Shown one piece after another: positions 1 to 13,100 of a stretch of 64,000 nt of DNA. The stretch lies in assembly GCF_032062135.1 (NCBI RefSeq), contig NC_092863.1, forward strand, positions 21,224,255-21,288,254, read 5' to 3'. The position numbers were made by a program, and so were the translations under genes. This stretch comes from Pyxicephalus adspersus. Its lineage: Eukaryota; Chordata; Amphibia; Anura; Pyxicephalidae. Each line of letters opens with the position of its first letter. Position 1 is the first letter of the stretch. The notes beneath the pieces are model-generated. The model ran no database searches and had not been told where the DNA came from. It saw only the letters and a program-made list of their open reading frames with translations.

Positions 1-945
1 ACTTGGACCCCAATTTTTCTGGAATAGGGGTGGGGGGTTGGGGTGCAGGTAAACAAAATTAGAGGTGCAAGTGGGGGGGAACACCTGTTTCTTTGCTATG
101 GCATAGTCAGAATATAAAAAATTGTTCATCAAAATGCGCTGCCCCGTTACAAATTGCAGGTTGCTTCTATTACCTGGACCCCAATAAAGTTTTTTATGTT
201 CTGACAATGCCATAGCAAAGAAATTTTAAGGGTTGTTGGCCACACGTGCCCCCCCATTGTTTTAGGGGTGGTTTGTGACATGTGCCCCCCATTTGCACTT
301 TTAATTTTGTCTACCTTTACCCCCCCAGTTCCAGAGAAATTGGGGTTCAGGCGTTGGAAGCGACCAGCAATGTGTAACAGGGCAGCACCTTCTGATGATG
401 CCAAAGCGATGAAATATTAGGGGGTGTTAGCCAGAGGTGTCCCCCACTTGCACTTACATTTTTGATTTCATACATCCCCCCATTCCAGGGACATTGGGGT
501 TCTAATTAGGGAAGTGGACATGGTATTGTAGTATGATAGTTCTGTGGCAGGTAGGTATAAATTTAGGGGTCACACCTCCTTGCTATGTAAGTGGCCCTGG
601 GGTTCACAACTTGTATGCTTAATTTCAGGATTCTAGACACACTTTTAAAACAATTTTCACTAGTTTTTAAAATTATTACCCCCATTTTTGAAACTTGTTC
701 AAGGTGGGTATATGAAATTTGGGGTACTGCTACCTATTAGGCTCTACTGTGTACCCTGACATTTTTAAGTCGTTGTGACATACTGTTGAGGAAATATGGA
801 GGTTTGGGAGATGTAAGGCTGCAAAACATGACATGCAGCATTCATTCATTGTACACAAACAGCTAAAAAGTTCCTGCCGATGACGTCATTGTACACGCCC
901 CTTGTAATTTTACACGCCATTTTGTACACACCCCCCCGGGAGGAT
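1..945. mobile_element. Foldback-like inverted-array element, copy I (left side cut by window)
   Basis: The first 200 bases carry ACCCCAATTT-type subunits in one orientation. From about 320 onward the reverse complement appears (AAATTGGGGTTC, GTGTAACAGGGCAGC, CTTGCTATGTAAGTGGCCC). The right arm runs through GTGTACCCTGACATTTTT and AACATGACATGCAGC to about 945. The same order occurs near 10300-10860 and 25980-26730. No coding capacity or known transposase was seen. It stops about 130 bases before the MRPL45 start codon. Confidence 0.6.
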
Positions 946-1076
946 TTTTTTCACAACCAGCTTTATTTGATAGAACATCTAGTATTAGTGAGCAGAGGAG
1001 CAGTGACGCCAGTAGAATGCGCGAGGCGGAGTTTTCAGACGTGTGAGATCATTTGTGCGTGCCGAGTCTCCTAAAG
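946..1076 (+). promoter_or_regulatory. MRPL45: Probable MRPL45 promoter and 5' UTR
   Basis: This short segment lies between the end of a repeat element (about 945) and the start codon. It is locally GC-richer than the surroundings and contains GTGACG (half CRE-like), ATGCGCGAGGCGG (partly NRF-1-like) and AAAGATGGC over the start codon, which resembles the YY1 motif often found at such promoters. No TATA box is evident. The transcription start cannot be placed from sequence alone. Confidence 0.5.
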
Positions 1077-1118
1077 ATGGCTACTTTTGTGAGTGCTCTC
1101 AGGACAGTGGGTCAACCG
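1077..1118 (+). CDS. MRPL45: MRPL45 exon 1 (coding part, residues 1-14)
   Basis: The start AAAGATGG has a good Kozak context. An in-frame TGA at 1044-1046, 11 codons upstream, rules out a longer N-terminus. It encodes [14 protein letters not shown] and ends in phase 0 at CCG|GTGGGT. A second GT five bases downstream (1123-1124) would break phase with exon 2, so 1118 is preferred. If intron 1 were retained the frame would run on to a TGA near 1216. Confidence 0.9.
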
Positions 1119-4100
1119 GTGGGTAAAGGTTACATTAACAAGAAACATTTGAACAATAAACTTTTTCTAAGTCATGTGTTAAGATATGCTGAACATCCTG
1201 GCGTGTTGCATGTGTGAAACCATGGGGAGGGGGATCGAACATGGAATCACGTTGTAGCCAAGACTTCCAGTTCAAGGAAGCAATGTCAAGTGTGTCATGT
1301 CTTTGTATTGACACAAGATTTGTGGAAGGATGCTGGTGTATTCACTGATGCATGCAAACATGATATAATATATTTCTATGCTTTCTCGCCATAGTTTCAC
1401 ACGTACATACCCACATTTCTGACCATTGTTTAAAGATTTGCCATTCAAATTAATAGGTGATGAAATGGTATATTTTTGGCAAAGATGGTCAATGCTTTAA
1501 TGGCATCTGGTGGGGTTTTGTTTGAGTTATACAATTAGAGGGGCTAATGCTGAAAGTGTAATTCCCTAATCCAGTCAATCTGCATTGCCTAATTTACAAT
1601 GGCTCTTCTATGTCACTTTTACAGTCTTCACCAGCCTGTCATGTTTTTTACATTGGGGAACTTGAGATAACATTAAGGTCTTCAGGAAACCCCTTCTATA
1701 ACTATTTCCACCTCTCGCAGTATATTAACTCTGTGGTCAGTTGAAATAATAATAGTGTCTCACTGCTTGTCTTCAGGATGACTGCCACACTTATAGATAA
1801 CCAAAAAGATCATTGAGATTTGTTAAACTGACATGAGAGGTCCAAATTACTCATGGTTCATAAACCCCTAGCAAACTTCTGGAGTAACCCTAGGGTTTCA
1901 CTGACTAATAGTTGAGAAACACTGAGCTATACTGTTTAACAATAAATCCAGAAAAAAAAAAATTGTAGAAAGTTATATCGTTTTTATTTTTGTTATGAAA
2001 AAACAAGCTTCCTGCCTACTACCTAAGGCTACGTACACACGTACGAAAATTGCCATTGCAAAACAAACGATTATGCACGATTATTTTGAACGATTGTATG
2101 GTAAGAATACGATCGTTCAAATATAATCCACCAATAATATGCACACACTAGATACGATCGTTTGAACGATGCAGGAAGTGATGTGTACTAGAGAAAGTGC
2201 TGCAGTACAATCCACGATCACTAAATTACTTCACACACAATGGATTGAGAAAGAGTGGTCATTCGTTTCCAGCAACTTTCCTCGTTCGTTGGTGTGGTTG
2301 GCCAGTCATTCAATTTTTTTATAAGATTATCTGCCGATCGGTCGTCAATCGTTCATTTCCAACGACAGTTATTGCACGTGTGTACGTAGCCTTAGTCTTT
2401 TCCTCATCCAGTGCTCCTTAGTTAAATGTAATCTGTAATCTGCATTTGAAGGCACTATAGTAAATCAATAACCTAGGTATTGGGTAAAATTCACAGTTAG
2501 ACTGTGTACTAGTATATATAATATTGCTTTAGGATGTAGTATTACTGCGTTTGGTATGTTATGGATCGGTATGTTGTGGAGTGATATATTAGGGATATTG
2601 GTGGAGGTTAAAGCTGACAACTCAAAAAAATAAGTCAAAAGGAAGTAGAGCTAATTACCAAGATACATTGCACGTCTCCTGTTGACATCTTAAAAAATAG
2701 AGCCCTGGCTCTCGGTGTCTTTTTGTTTTAGCTGTACATTGTTGGACGGACACAGAGCCAGACACTGGAGACAATGTAACTTCTGCACATGCACAGTGTC
2801 CATAATCTGTAGCCATCCAATAGCTGAAGAGGATCACTGTCCTCTCAGAAGTTGGAGGCTTCTCCTGATAGCTGCACAGAGGTAAGTCTGTGGTATAATT
2901 GGGAAGTATACCATAGCATAGCAGCAAGCAAACTTGCTGATTATGGCTAACGCTCCGCACCCAAGTTTCTTGGGATCATCCTGGGAAGGGGGGGGGGGGG
3001 CAAGTTTTAGGATGCCTAAAGTGAACTAAACCTGCAAAATTACCTGACCCTGTTCCATTGCAGGGTGCTGCCATTTTTCTGAAAACCACCATGCTGATAT
3101 ACTGTGAGCTGTGGATAGGGTATTTAAAGTAGAGGGTTCCCCAAGACCTATAAGTTATTTCATGGGTTCCCCCAAGGCAAAAAGGTTGAGAAAAGTTGCA
3201 CTAGAAAGATGTTTAACAGACGGGAGTTCTCTTTATCTTATGTCATATAAATGTACAAATGACTGCCTTTTAGCAGTTTGTGTGCATGCCCCCCCCCCCC
3301 CATTATTTGTTAAAATCATTGACCAACCGTTAAAAGAGGATACGTAATCGCCTTTCTAGAAAGCAGTGTTTTTATCATATTACAGGTGTCCACAAGAGCA
3401 TACACAATTTGGGATTTTCAAATTCAGGCAGTCCCCGAGTTTAGGACATCATGGGGTGGGGGCAATTTGCATGGCTTGCAGAAGAGGTCTTTTGCTGTTC
3501 TGCAAGCTCTTGTAACTTGTAATTGTGATTACTCACAGTGAGGATTTTATACAGTAACTGACACCAAGCTGCCTATTAATATGTTGAGACAAACATCTGT
3601 TCTAATTACATTTATTTACTGAGTTGTGTTATGGACCCTTGCGACATCTTATTGATCTAGTTAAGTTGCTAAAGATTAATTTCATTTTTGAAAAAATATT
3701 TATTTTAGTTACTTGAGTTAGACCGAAAGGAAAGTCCTTTTACTTGTTTTATTTGTCCATAAACTACCCAACGAACCATTATATTAATTCGAATTTTCTT
3801 CTTTAGTGTTTACCTTCTCTCCTGAAGCCTAATCGGTTTAAAATTCCACTCCTCCTTCATCCGATCAGGACAAAGAAAAGATTCTCTATTCCACCATCAG
3901 CAAAAAGCAATTATAATACTGCTGAAGAAATGGCACAGAAAATAAGAGCTGCTGGTATTATTGTTCCAGAAGAAATCATGGAACGTCCAATTAATGTTTC
4001 CTGCACAGGTAGTGAAACCTTATGTTGATAATGAAATGTATTTCTGAAATTTTTATGTAAATTATATTGTAATTGACCAATTATGCAGTGCTTTACAGAG

Positions 4101-7100
4101 AACAGATTATTCATGTAAATTGCTGCATCAAAATGTTCAGTGTGTTTACAACTGGTTCTTGGAGGAACGTGGAACCAAATTACATGGAGTCCAGGAAAAC
4201 ATTAAACCTCAAACTACAGTTCATTGGTAAAAGCGCTAACTGTCAGTTAAGTATTTGGTAGAATTATAGTATGGGATTACCATGCATGGTAAAGGTCTCC
4301 CAGACAAAAGCTTGGTGGTCTTTGCAGAAGAACTCTATTAAGTGGCTCCTTGTACAATTTATAAAACACTTTTGGTCCTCTGTTAACCTAACCGTTTTGT
4401 GGTAAGCTCTGAACTGCTTATCCTTACTAATACACAATGAGTTGATTTTTTTTTTTTTTTTTTGTTACCATCTCCTTATCCAAGACATTTTAAAACTGTA
4501 TTGCCTACCAGACAGATAAATGCCACTCCAAGCCCTCCTCACTGCTGACTTGTGTCTGCTGTACATCAAAATACATTTTCCTCTATCTGTAATTTTGCTT
4601 ATGGGTCAGTCCTGTGGACTTGTGCATTATGTGCTAGGGAAGCTGGTGGACCTGTACAGTATGAGCTAGGGAGGCTGGTGGGAAAGAGCGTGCTCCTTGT
4701 TTTACGTACTAGAACTTTCCCCAGGTGAGGGGTGACTTCTGACAGCTTCTTTATTTGAGACATCTGCAAAAATTTAAACCTTGTTCTCCAGTGAAGTGTT
4801 GCAGCAACTCCTGGCAGGTCCTGGTGTTTAGGTGGTTTTGTTGCAAACTATGTACTTGAAGCAGCACCAAACGTGAATAGGCCCAAAACCACATGGGCAC
4901 ACTATGCTGGAGGTTTTAGCGGCCTAGAACAGATAGCCTTGTAGTCATATCTAAACAGAAAGTGAGGCCTCTTCTTTGTATTCTTCATCTGGACGCTTGT
5001 GTTCAAGTAATTTGTAAGTGCAATGAGAATAGTGGGAAGAGAGCAGTGACTGCCAAAATATTTTTCGAAGAAGTTCTACACATATTAGGAAGAACATAGG
5101 GTTAGAGAGAAAAAAAGATGATGCGGCATATAATGAGGTGTTTTAAGGATGCTGCCTAGGAAATGAGTTGTATAGAAAGAAATCATAATTATTTTAGAAG
5201 AGGCGGGTGTTCCTGTATCTTGCGCTGAACCCCTAAATCAGGGGTGTCCAAACTGTTTGCAAAGAGGGCCAGATTTGGTGGAGTGAAAATGTGTGGGGGC
5301 CGACCGGATCAGCACATCCTCGGGGTTAGTGTGGGTGTGGTCTGGGAGTGTCCCGCACACACCCACCAGGATGACGCGAGGGATTCCCTGTGCGTAGAGT
5401 CTGATGTCAGTGTGGGCTCTGTGCAGAGCACGTTCTTGGGATCAGAGTGCACGTGGTCCGTGGAGGTCACGCACAGCTCATGCCCACTATAATGATGTAG
5501 GGGATTCCCTGTGCACACATGGGGAGTAGCAGGCCAATAATTGTAGGGCGGTTGATCAACTCTAATGAAATATAAAATATTTTTGTTGTACGTGTGTATT
5601 TTATACTGTGGTCAACAGTGGTGTCGGGCTGCATAGTATTGATTTTATGACAGACTGCTGCCCAGTGGAAATCTGAACACGGGCTGCATTTTGCCCCCGG
5701 GCCATACTTTGGACATGCCTGCCCTAAATAAATATATATTCAAAAACCGGAAAAACTAATTTCTTAGATTAGGATAAATAAAAAGTAGGGGACTTGGTGT
5801 ACAGCCAACTTGTCAGTTGAGAGGTGTTTGTACAAGATTGTGTATGCATTACCGCACAGAAATTTTTGTAGCCAGGTGGTCAAAAAAGTGGGTACTCAAA
5901 AAGTAGTCTTTCAATTTAATCTTTTTTACTTACTTGCACTAAAATGTCAGTCTTCCCTGTTGGCACTGGCTGGGTCAGCTTGTTTCCATGCAATATATAA
6001 TGATATCTGAAGTGTTTAGAAGTGGCCAGCTTGTGACTGTCAAGTTTACATTTTCTTCCTCTCCTGACCTTCTCCTCCACCTACTTCCCCTCCCTCCTTC
6101 AGGGAACACAAAGCTCTCAAGCTCAGCAGCTGCAGACAGAGCAGTGGCACAGTGAGAAAAAAAATCTGCATAACTAGGGCAGTGGGAGTGGATTACAATC
6201 ACTCCCACCAAGGATGGCATTTCCCAGATTGCACCTCTCTGCCTAGGCGATGGAGAGACCTAAGGGCGTGGCCAGAACTTGTTTTTTAATGTTTAAACTT
6301 AAAGCAAGCTGAAAAAATAAAAAAGGTATTTAGATGATTATAACTCAGGCTTATGTTATCTATAAACCAAAGTTGATTTTGTGAGTATAGGTTTGCTGTA
6401 GGTATCCAATAACCCCTTTTTATTGTCTGTTTTCCACCTTCCCCCTATACTTTTTAATGCCATGTCCCATATTTTTTTCTATCTTTTTTATGCCCCAACA
6501 GTCCAGTGACCAAACATCCTACTGTTCCATGTTTTGTTAAGTATGTTAAGTTATTGTATTCACATGTAGTAGGAGTGTAGAAGTCTTATCAATGCATTGT
6601 ACCAAGTTAAGATTAATTCACATTGGCTGTAAAAACTGTGGCATTTGCCACTCCCAAGTGACTACCTGTACTAGCAACTGCTAGGTACCTGGGATTGGTA
6701 ACAGGCAGTACCTTCCAGGGTTTTTCAAGACCCAGTGGTTTCTGCCATGAGAAAAGCAGTACATACAACTTTGCTTACAGTGTAAATTTGGCCAGCTTCA
6801 GATGTGCCCACTAGATTTATATCTAAGTAAATTGGAACTTTTCTGGAAAAAATAAATTTTTTACTGATGACCAGCCCATAATCTGTCCACAAACAGCCCA
6901 GTCCTGTGTAGGCTCAGCTTCCCTCTTCTTTCCAACGCTCTCCATTCTTCCCAGGCTTCAGATTACCCCTTCAGTTACTGATGTGGTGCTAAAGATTGAG
7001 GTCCTCCCTAAAAACATTGTTAAAATTTTTTAAAATGTTAAAAAAAAAAAAAAAATCCCAATTAAATATTTATAAAAACGGGTAGCCACTATTTTTTAAC

Positions 7101-10100
7101 ATGGTAAAAATGTGGTCAGAGGTCAGCTTTGAGAGCATCATGCATGTAAACGTGATGGCAGATGAGGACTGCTGGTGTCCCTCTCACTTGACTGCAGAGC
7201 ATGTATTCGCAGATGAGGGTGGGACAGCCAAGGGTCAAATAAAGCTGCTTGTGACGTAATATTGATGTCAGCACAGTATTATAGCTGGGTGTGTAAAGGC
7301 TGCTTGTCATATTCTGCAGGCTAACAACTCGCTTGAATTTTCAGGGTACACAGGGTACTTAGCTACTAGTAAGCATTTCGGTCCCCCAGCTTTAAAGAAT
7401 TTCAAGGTGTGGGGGTCAAAAGTTTACAAACTTGTGAAAATTGAACATTGGGGTTGGTGTTTCAAAAGCATTTTGAAAAATAAATGCAAATTGCAGTCCC
7501 CTGGGCCACTTACATACCAAGGACCATTGGGTTGGGGCCCCTAAAATTATGCCTACCTGTCACAAAACTATAACTGTTATACTGTCATTACTACTGTCAT
7601 TATTTGAGCATGAAAATCTCTACCCATCAAAACGAGCTGCCCTGTTAAACATAACTGACTGCCTGTAATGCTTGAACCACAATTTCTCTGGCATTGGAAG
7701 GTGTTGGAAACTGAAAAAGTAGGTACAAGTGGGGAACACCTGTGGTTAACATCCTCTAAAATTTACAGCCCACTGTTTTTAGAGAAATTGGGGTTTAAGG
7801 TAGAGAATTGAATTTTTTATGTGTAACAGCGTGTTTTGATGGGTAGAGATTTTTATGATCCAATAATGCAGTAGTAATGACATTTCAAGGGGTGCGGGCC
7901 TCCACTTGCACCTACATTTTCGGGTTTGTGCACATTTTTCCAGAGAAATGTTGCAGTTGGCTTTGCAGCTTATGCTTGGGGTCAGAATGTCTTCAGATGC
8001 TATGCATAATCCTAAATTAACCAAATTTTTTTTTGAATCGTAGCCAGATCATTGTACGTTTTTGTCCAGTCCTATGCTAGTGAGATGAACGTTGACTCTT
8101 TTAAGTGAAGTTGTATGGGGTCCTAAGAGTTTATATATTTCAGTTTGATTATTTAAGTGCTTCACATTGTACACGTGCAGTATTGATTCATATACTACCA
8201 AGACAGAATTCTTATCTTTTCATAAATGTAAAAGGGTATGTTAATAATGGTTATATACACTTACTAGATTGTTACCCCCAGATGATCATGATTGTTTGTT
8301 TCTGACAAAATTACCTGATCTGTCCTGACAGATGAATAAACAGCAGTGTAATGAAGAGCGATTTGCTTTAGAGGAAGTCACAGCGAGAGTGAGTCACTTG
8401 CTTGTTCCCCCCACCCCTTTTCCACAGAACATTTCTGTGTGTACAGTGCTCATTCATTGTCACTAAAAATGATCAGGAAAAAAATGGTTTTCATCCAAAG
8501 AGATCTAATGTGTGTACATAGCCCATATGTACATAGCCACACCTGAGCATTCACATCAACTCTGGTAACACACCTTCTTTATACCTACTTTAAGGGGGGC
8601 ATTTCTGGCTACAAATGCAATGTATGAAATCTTGAATCTGTTCCACAAATGTTTTCCCCCGTTATACTCTACAGTGTTCTCCCCAGAATTTTTTTTTACC
8701 TGGGTAGTGAGAAAAATGTATATGAGTAGTAAAAAAAAATATGGGCAGGGCAAGACATGGGGAATTTAGTGCTCCTAGTTTGTGCCATAGATATCCAGTA
8801 ACCCAGTGTTCTACCTACCATTTTTTTTTTGTTATGCCCCAACTGTCTATTGCTGTATATTTGATCCAACTGCCTAGTGTTCCATATTTAATAGTGTAAT
8901 CCTTTGTAGTTGTGTAATATTGTAATCAATGTAGCGTAACAGTTTAGGATTAGTTCACATTAGCAGTAAAAAACTGGACCATTTTACCCCTCCTGAGTGA
9001 CTACTTGGCAACTGCTAGGCAACTAAGATTGGTAACAACCTGGCAGTTTTTCAAGCAGCAATGGTTCCTGGCGAGAGGAAAGTGAGGGGTAAATGTAGCA
9101 AACGCAACCTTACTGCCAGTGTGAATTCAGCCTGACTTCAGATGTGTCCTCTTAGCGCTATATCTAGGTAATGCGAAGTTTTTGTAAAAAAAATTTCACT
9201 TGATTTATGTACGAGCTGAGCTCAGAGCCCCACATATGCTCAGTTTCCCTCTTCCTTCCGATGCCCACCGTTCCATTGCTGATCTCACTGGGCATGTGTG
9301 AGATTAAGCACTTTTTTTACATTATTGGAAAGCCCCTGAAGATGCATTCCTGATGCGCAATGGGAGCAGCCCACAGCTATCTGGGATATGTGACACAAAT
9401 ATCTCAGGAGGCTGCGGATTTACTCTACAGTCTTTATCATCTTGGCAGTAAAGATGGAAGGGGAGGGGTCCTCCCCCAAAAAATTAAAAAAAAACAAAAA
9501 CATATTTTTCTATTAATATGAGAAAGTCACCTTTTATATAATGTTAAAATGTGGTGTTGCTTTAGGAACATCATGCATGTGATGGGGGCAGTACAACCAG
9601 TGTCCAAAACTGCATGTGAAATTTATCCACACACAGTTTGATAGCTGTGTGTGTAAAGGCTGCTTGTCATATTCTGCAGCCTAACAACTCACTGTGTTCA
9701 ATCCTTCAGATCTCTTAAATTGTTGCTTGTAACGAGTTTTTTAGGGTAAACAGGGGTACACTCTTAGCTACTAATAACCAAGCTTTCTTTAGAGGATTTT
9801 AGGATATGGGGATCATGAGTTTAAAAAATAGTTGAAAGTGAACATTTGGGTTGCTGTTTCATAAATAAAGTGCATCTAGAAGCCCAAATTTGAAAATGCT
9901 AACTAAGGACCCCCAGGGACCATTTATATAGCAGGGAGCATTGGGGTGGGGCCCCCTAAATTTATAGCTGCCTTTCACAAAACCATGCTTCTGTTCTTTA
10001 AACTTCAATTTATCTGGAATAGGGAGGTTTAGGAAACTTAAAATGTAGGTGCAAATGGGGAACAGATGTATAAACCCCCTAAAATTTCATTAGCATGGCA

Positions 10101-13100
10101 TCATTTGAACATAAATAAAATTTTTGCCCATCAAACTGTTGGCTTCCCTACCTTGAACCCGTGCAGATAAACAAAATTGAAGGTGCATATGAGATGGGGG
10201 GCGACTTGTGGCTAACACACCCCAAACGTTTATCATTATGGCATAATTACAATGTAAAAAATTCTGCCCATCAAAATAGGCTGCTCTGTTAACAAATGAC
10301 TGTACACTTCCAGTACCTGAACCCCAATTTTCTTTTGGCTGGCAGAGTTTGTTTTAATAACAGTGATAAAATTTTAGGGGGTGTTATCCACAGATGTTCC
10401 CCACCGGGTTTCAGTTTCTACACCTTATTACATAGAAATTGGGGTTTGTGTTTGAAGTGGGCAGTAATGTGTAACAGGGCAGTACGTTTTAATAGTGTTT
10501 TTCATGTTCTGATGAGGCCATAGTAATGAAATTTTAGTGTGTGTGTTTTAGCTACATTTTCCAGCGAAATTGGGATTCAAAGAAGAGAAGCAGACAGGGT
10601 AACATAGTATGACAGTTACAGATCTGTAAAAGGTAGGTATCAATTTTGGGGCCCCATCCCAATTCTCCTTTCTATGTAAGTAGCCCCGGGGGTCCCCATC
10701 TTACTTTTTTTTTTTTTTTAATAAGGACTTTTAGGCACACTTGCTTTTGAAACATCAACAAGTTTTTACAATTCTGATCCCCGTATCTTGAAATTTTTAA
10801 AAGCTGGAGTGCTGAATTGTAGTTACTATTGGCTATGAGTGTTACCTGTGCACCCTGAAGAGCTAGTGAATGGGGAGGGTGAGCTGTGCTGTGCTTTTCT
10901 CCTCTCGCCAGGCTCTTATCAAGGCCTTGAATCCTTTGAACAGATAATGGAGAGGCTGCTCTGTTCTCAGTTGTCATCTGTTCAAAGGATTAGAGCTGTG
11001 TATAAGAGCTGGGCAGATGACGAACAGCAGCTGGGCACCCCGCCCACCAGCAAGAAGCTGGGGAGAACTATGTTCTAATATATAATTGTTTTCTTTGTTC
11101 TAATGAACTATTGTTAATACCTAAACCTTTCTGTCTTCTAGTATACTATCAATCTCCCTCACAGTAGCACTTTGGTGTTTCTTTATATCCATTTACAGGC
11201 TGTGTGCCTACTTAATTCTTCTCTTTATTTCTAGGTGGAATTTTAGACCCCTATGTACCTCCAGAGGGTGATGCACGCCTGTCCACACTTTCCAAGGATG
11301 GCTTGAAACAGAGAACAGAAAAGCTAAGACAGACAGCGGCCTCTCATTTGGCGTATGTTCTTGCCATCCTTGATGGCCATTTTTCTTTTCTTACCTAATC
11401 TATATCTCCTTGCCACCCTTTCCTGGGCAAAAACTGTTTTGTGTGTATATATACAAGACGTGAGTATAAATTAAGGGTTTTTATTAATTCATCCCATCTT
11501 TTGACTTTTGTTTCTATTACCAGTGATCTTCTTTTTATATTCTAGTATTCTTATCAACCTTATTGTCTTGCACTGCACATGCATGAGATCGGCCTTTTTT
11601 TTTTTCCATGAATGAAACAGCACCTTTTGTGCATGTCTGAGATAAGGACATGTGCGAAAAAAGCAGCCAGATGCCTCCTGGGATGCGTGACCTAGGAATC
11701 CCGGGAGGCTTTGCGCTCCCATTCTGTCTTGATAGCCACGGCGATAGGGATGGTGTGAGTTACCCTATAAATCCTTTACTTCAATTCTTCACAATGTTTA
11801 GTTCCCTCCCATTATGTATGTAGTTTATAATAGGCATCTTTCTGATTACTCCGTTGTGTTTCCTGCATTTGGAATCTCCACTGGCCTGTATGAATTTTAG
11901 AAATTAGACCTGCGCCTGCAAGAGATTGGCAATTGTGTTTTTCATTAATGAAGTGCTCAAGTTCAAATTGCAAATAGTAATGTGCACAGCCTTAAATGAG
12001 TCACAATGGCTAAAAAATTGGTTAAGAAACAATTGGATAAACATTCTTGTGTCCTTAAAGAGCTGAGCTTACTTATTTCAAAGCCATTGTTTCAAATTTT
12101 TAGCTTCTCTTTAACCCAATGGCGGCATGGTACCTATCTTCTATCTATCTGTGGTTCCTATCTTCAAAAAGGGTGCAAAGTCATTACCAAGTAACCAAGT
12201 AACTACAGACAGGTAAGATAAACTATAGTTGAAAAGTCTAGAGAGTGTGATAAAAAAAACACATAAAAAACATAGAGTCTGCAAAAAAATACTATAGTTG
12301 ATAGCCGTCATGGATTCAAGGAAGACGTAATTTGTCTCAAATTTTCTCCCATTTTTTGAGGAAGTAAGTAAACCGGTAGATAGTGGAGTAGCAGTTGATA
12401 TAGTGTACTTGGACTTTGCAAAAACATTTGTCACAGTACCCCACAGACAGTTAATATGCAAGTTAGGGTCCATAGGTTCAAAAAATTCAATCCGTAAATG
12501 GATAGAGATCTAGCTTAAAGACCACATCCAGAGAATAGTAATTAATGATTCATACTCTCAATGGTCTTAAGGTTATTAGCGGTGTACCCCAGGGTTCAAT
12601 ATTGGGACCTTTATTGTTTAACATCTTTATAAATTATATAAAACTCGGGATTAAAAGTACCATTTCTGTTTTTGAAGATGACACCAAACTGTGCAATGGA
12701 ATTAAGTCTATACAGGATGTCTATAACCTACAAGCAGACCTGGATTTACTGTTTCATTTGTCAAATTACATTCCATATTGTAATGTAATGCACTTGAAGG
12801 CTAACAATCTGCAAGCTTCATACTGTCCAAAGTAAAGTATCTTGAAGTTTTGGTAATATTAACATGCAATACCAAGCTGCAATATCTAAAACTCAAAAAC
12901 TCACTAAATCTAAAACTGAGCTTGCTCATTCTTGGCTGGTGACACAAGTGAAGTTAGAAAACACAGCAGTTTAAAAAAAGCAGGTAAATCCTTTACTAAC
13001 TACAAACTGTAAGTAAACTTTTTTAACTCCTTGAAAACAATGTAACTTGGAAAATGAGTGGCAGCAAGGTGGAAGGTTTTGTTCAGTGCACTGTCCATCA

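Noticed and set aside
64..120. CRISPR-like or bacterial features anywhere in the window
   Set aside because: Intron structure, polyadenylation signals and eukaryotic transposons rule out a prokaryotic reading. No regular spacer array was seen.
880..1074. 64-codon frame just upstream of the MRPL45 start as a regulatory uORF
   Set aside because: It begins in the repeat element, probably upstream of the transcription start, and is in another frame. No evidence that it is in the mRNA.
1119..1218. Continuation of the MRPL45 exon 1 frame through the GT as real coding sequence
   Set aside because: It reads [10 protein letters not shown] and onward without family similarity and stops at about 1216. 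Splicing at 1118 gives a correct phase and a known leader.
2989..2999. G run and other homopolymer tracts (for example 3289-3301, 25466-25488, 41560-41578) as functional G-quadruplex or regulatory sites
   Set aside because: Isolated mononucleotide runs in introns, typical of repeat decay or sequencing slippage. No supporting context.
5244..5518. Overlapping 69-82 codon frames on both strands
   Set aside because: They are inside the non-coding hAT MITE.
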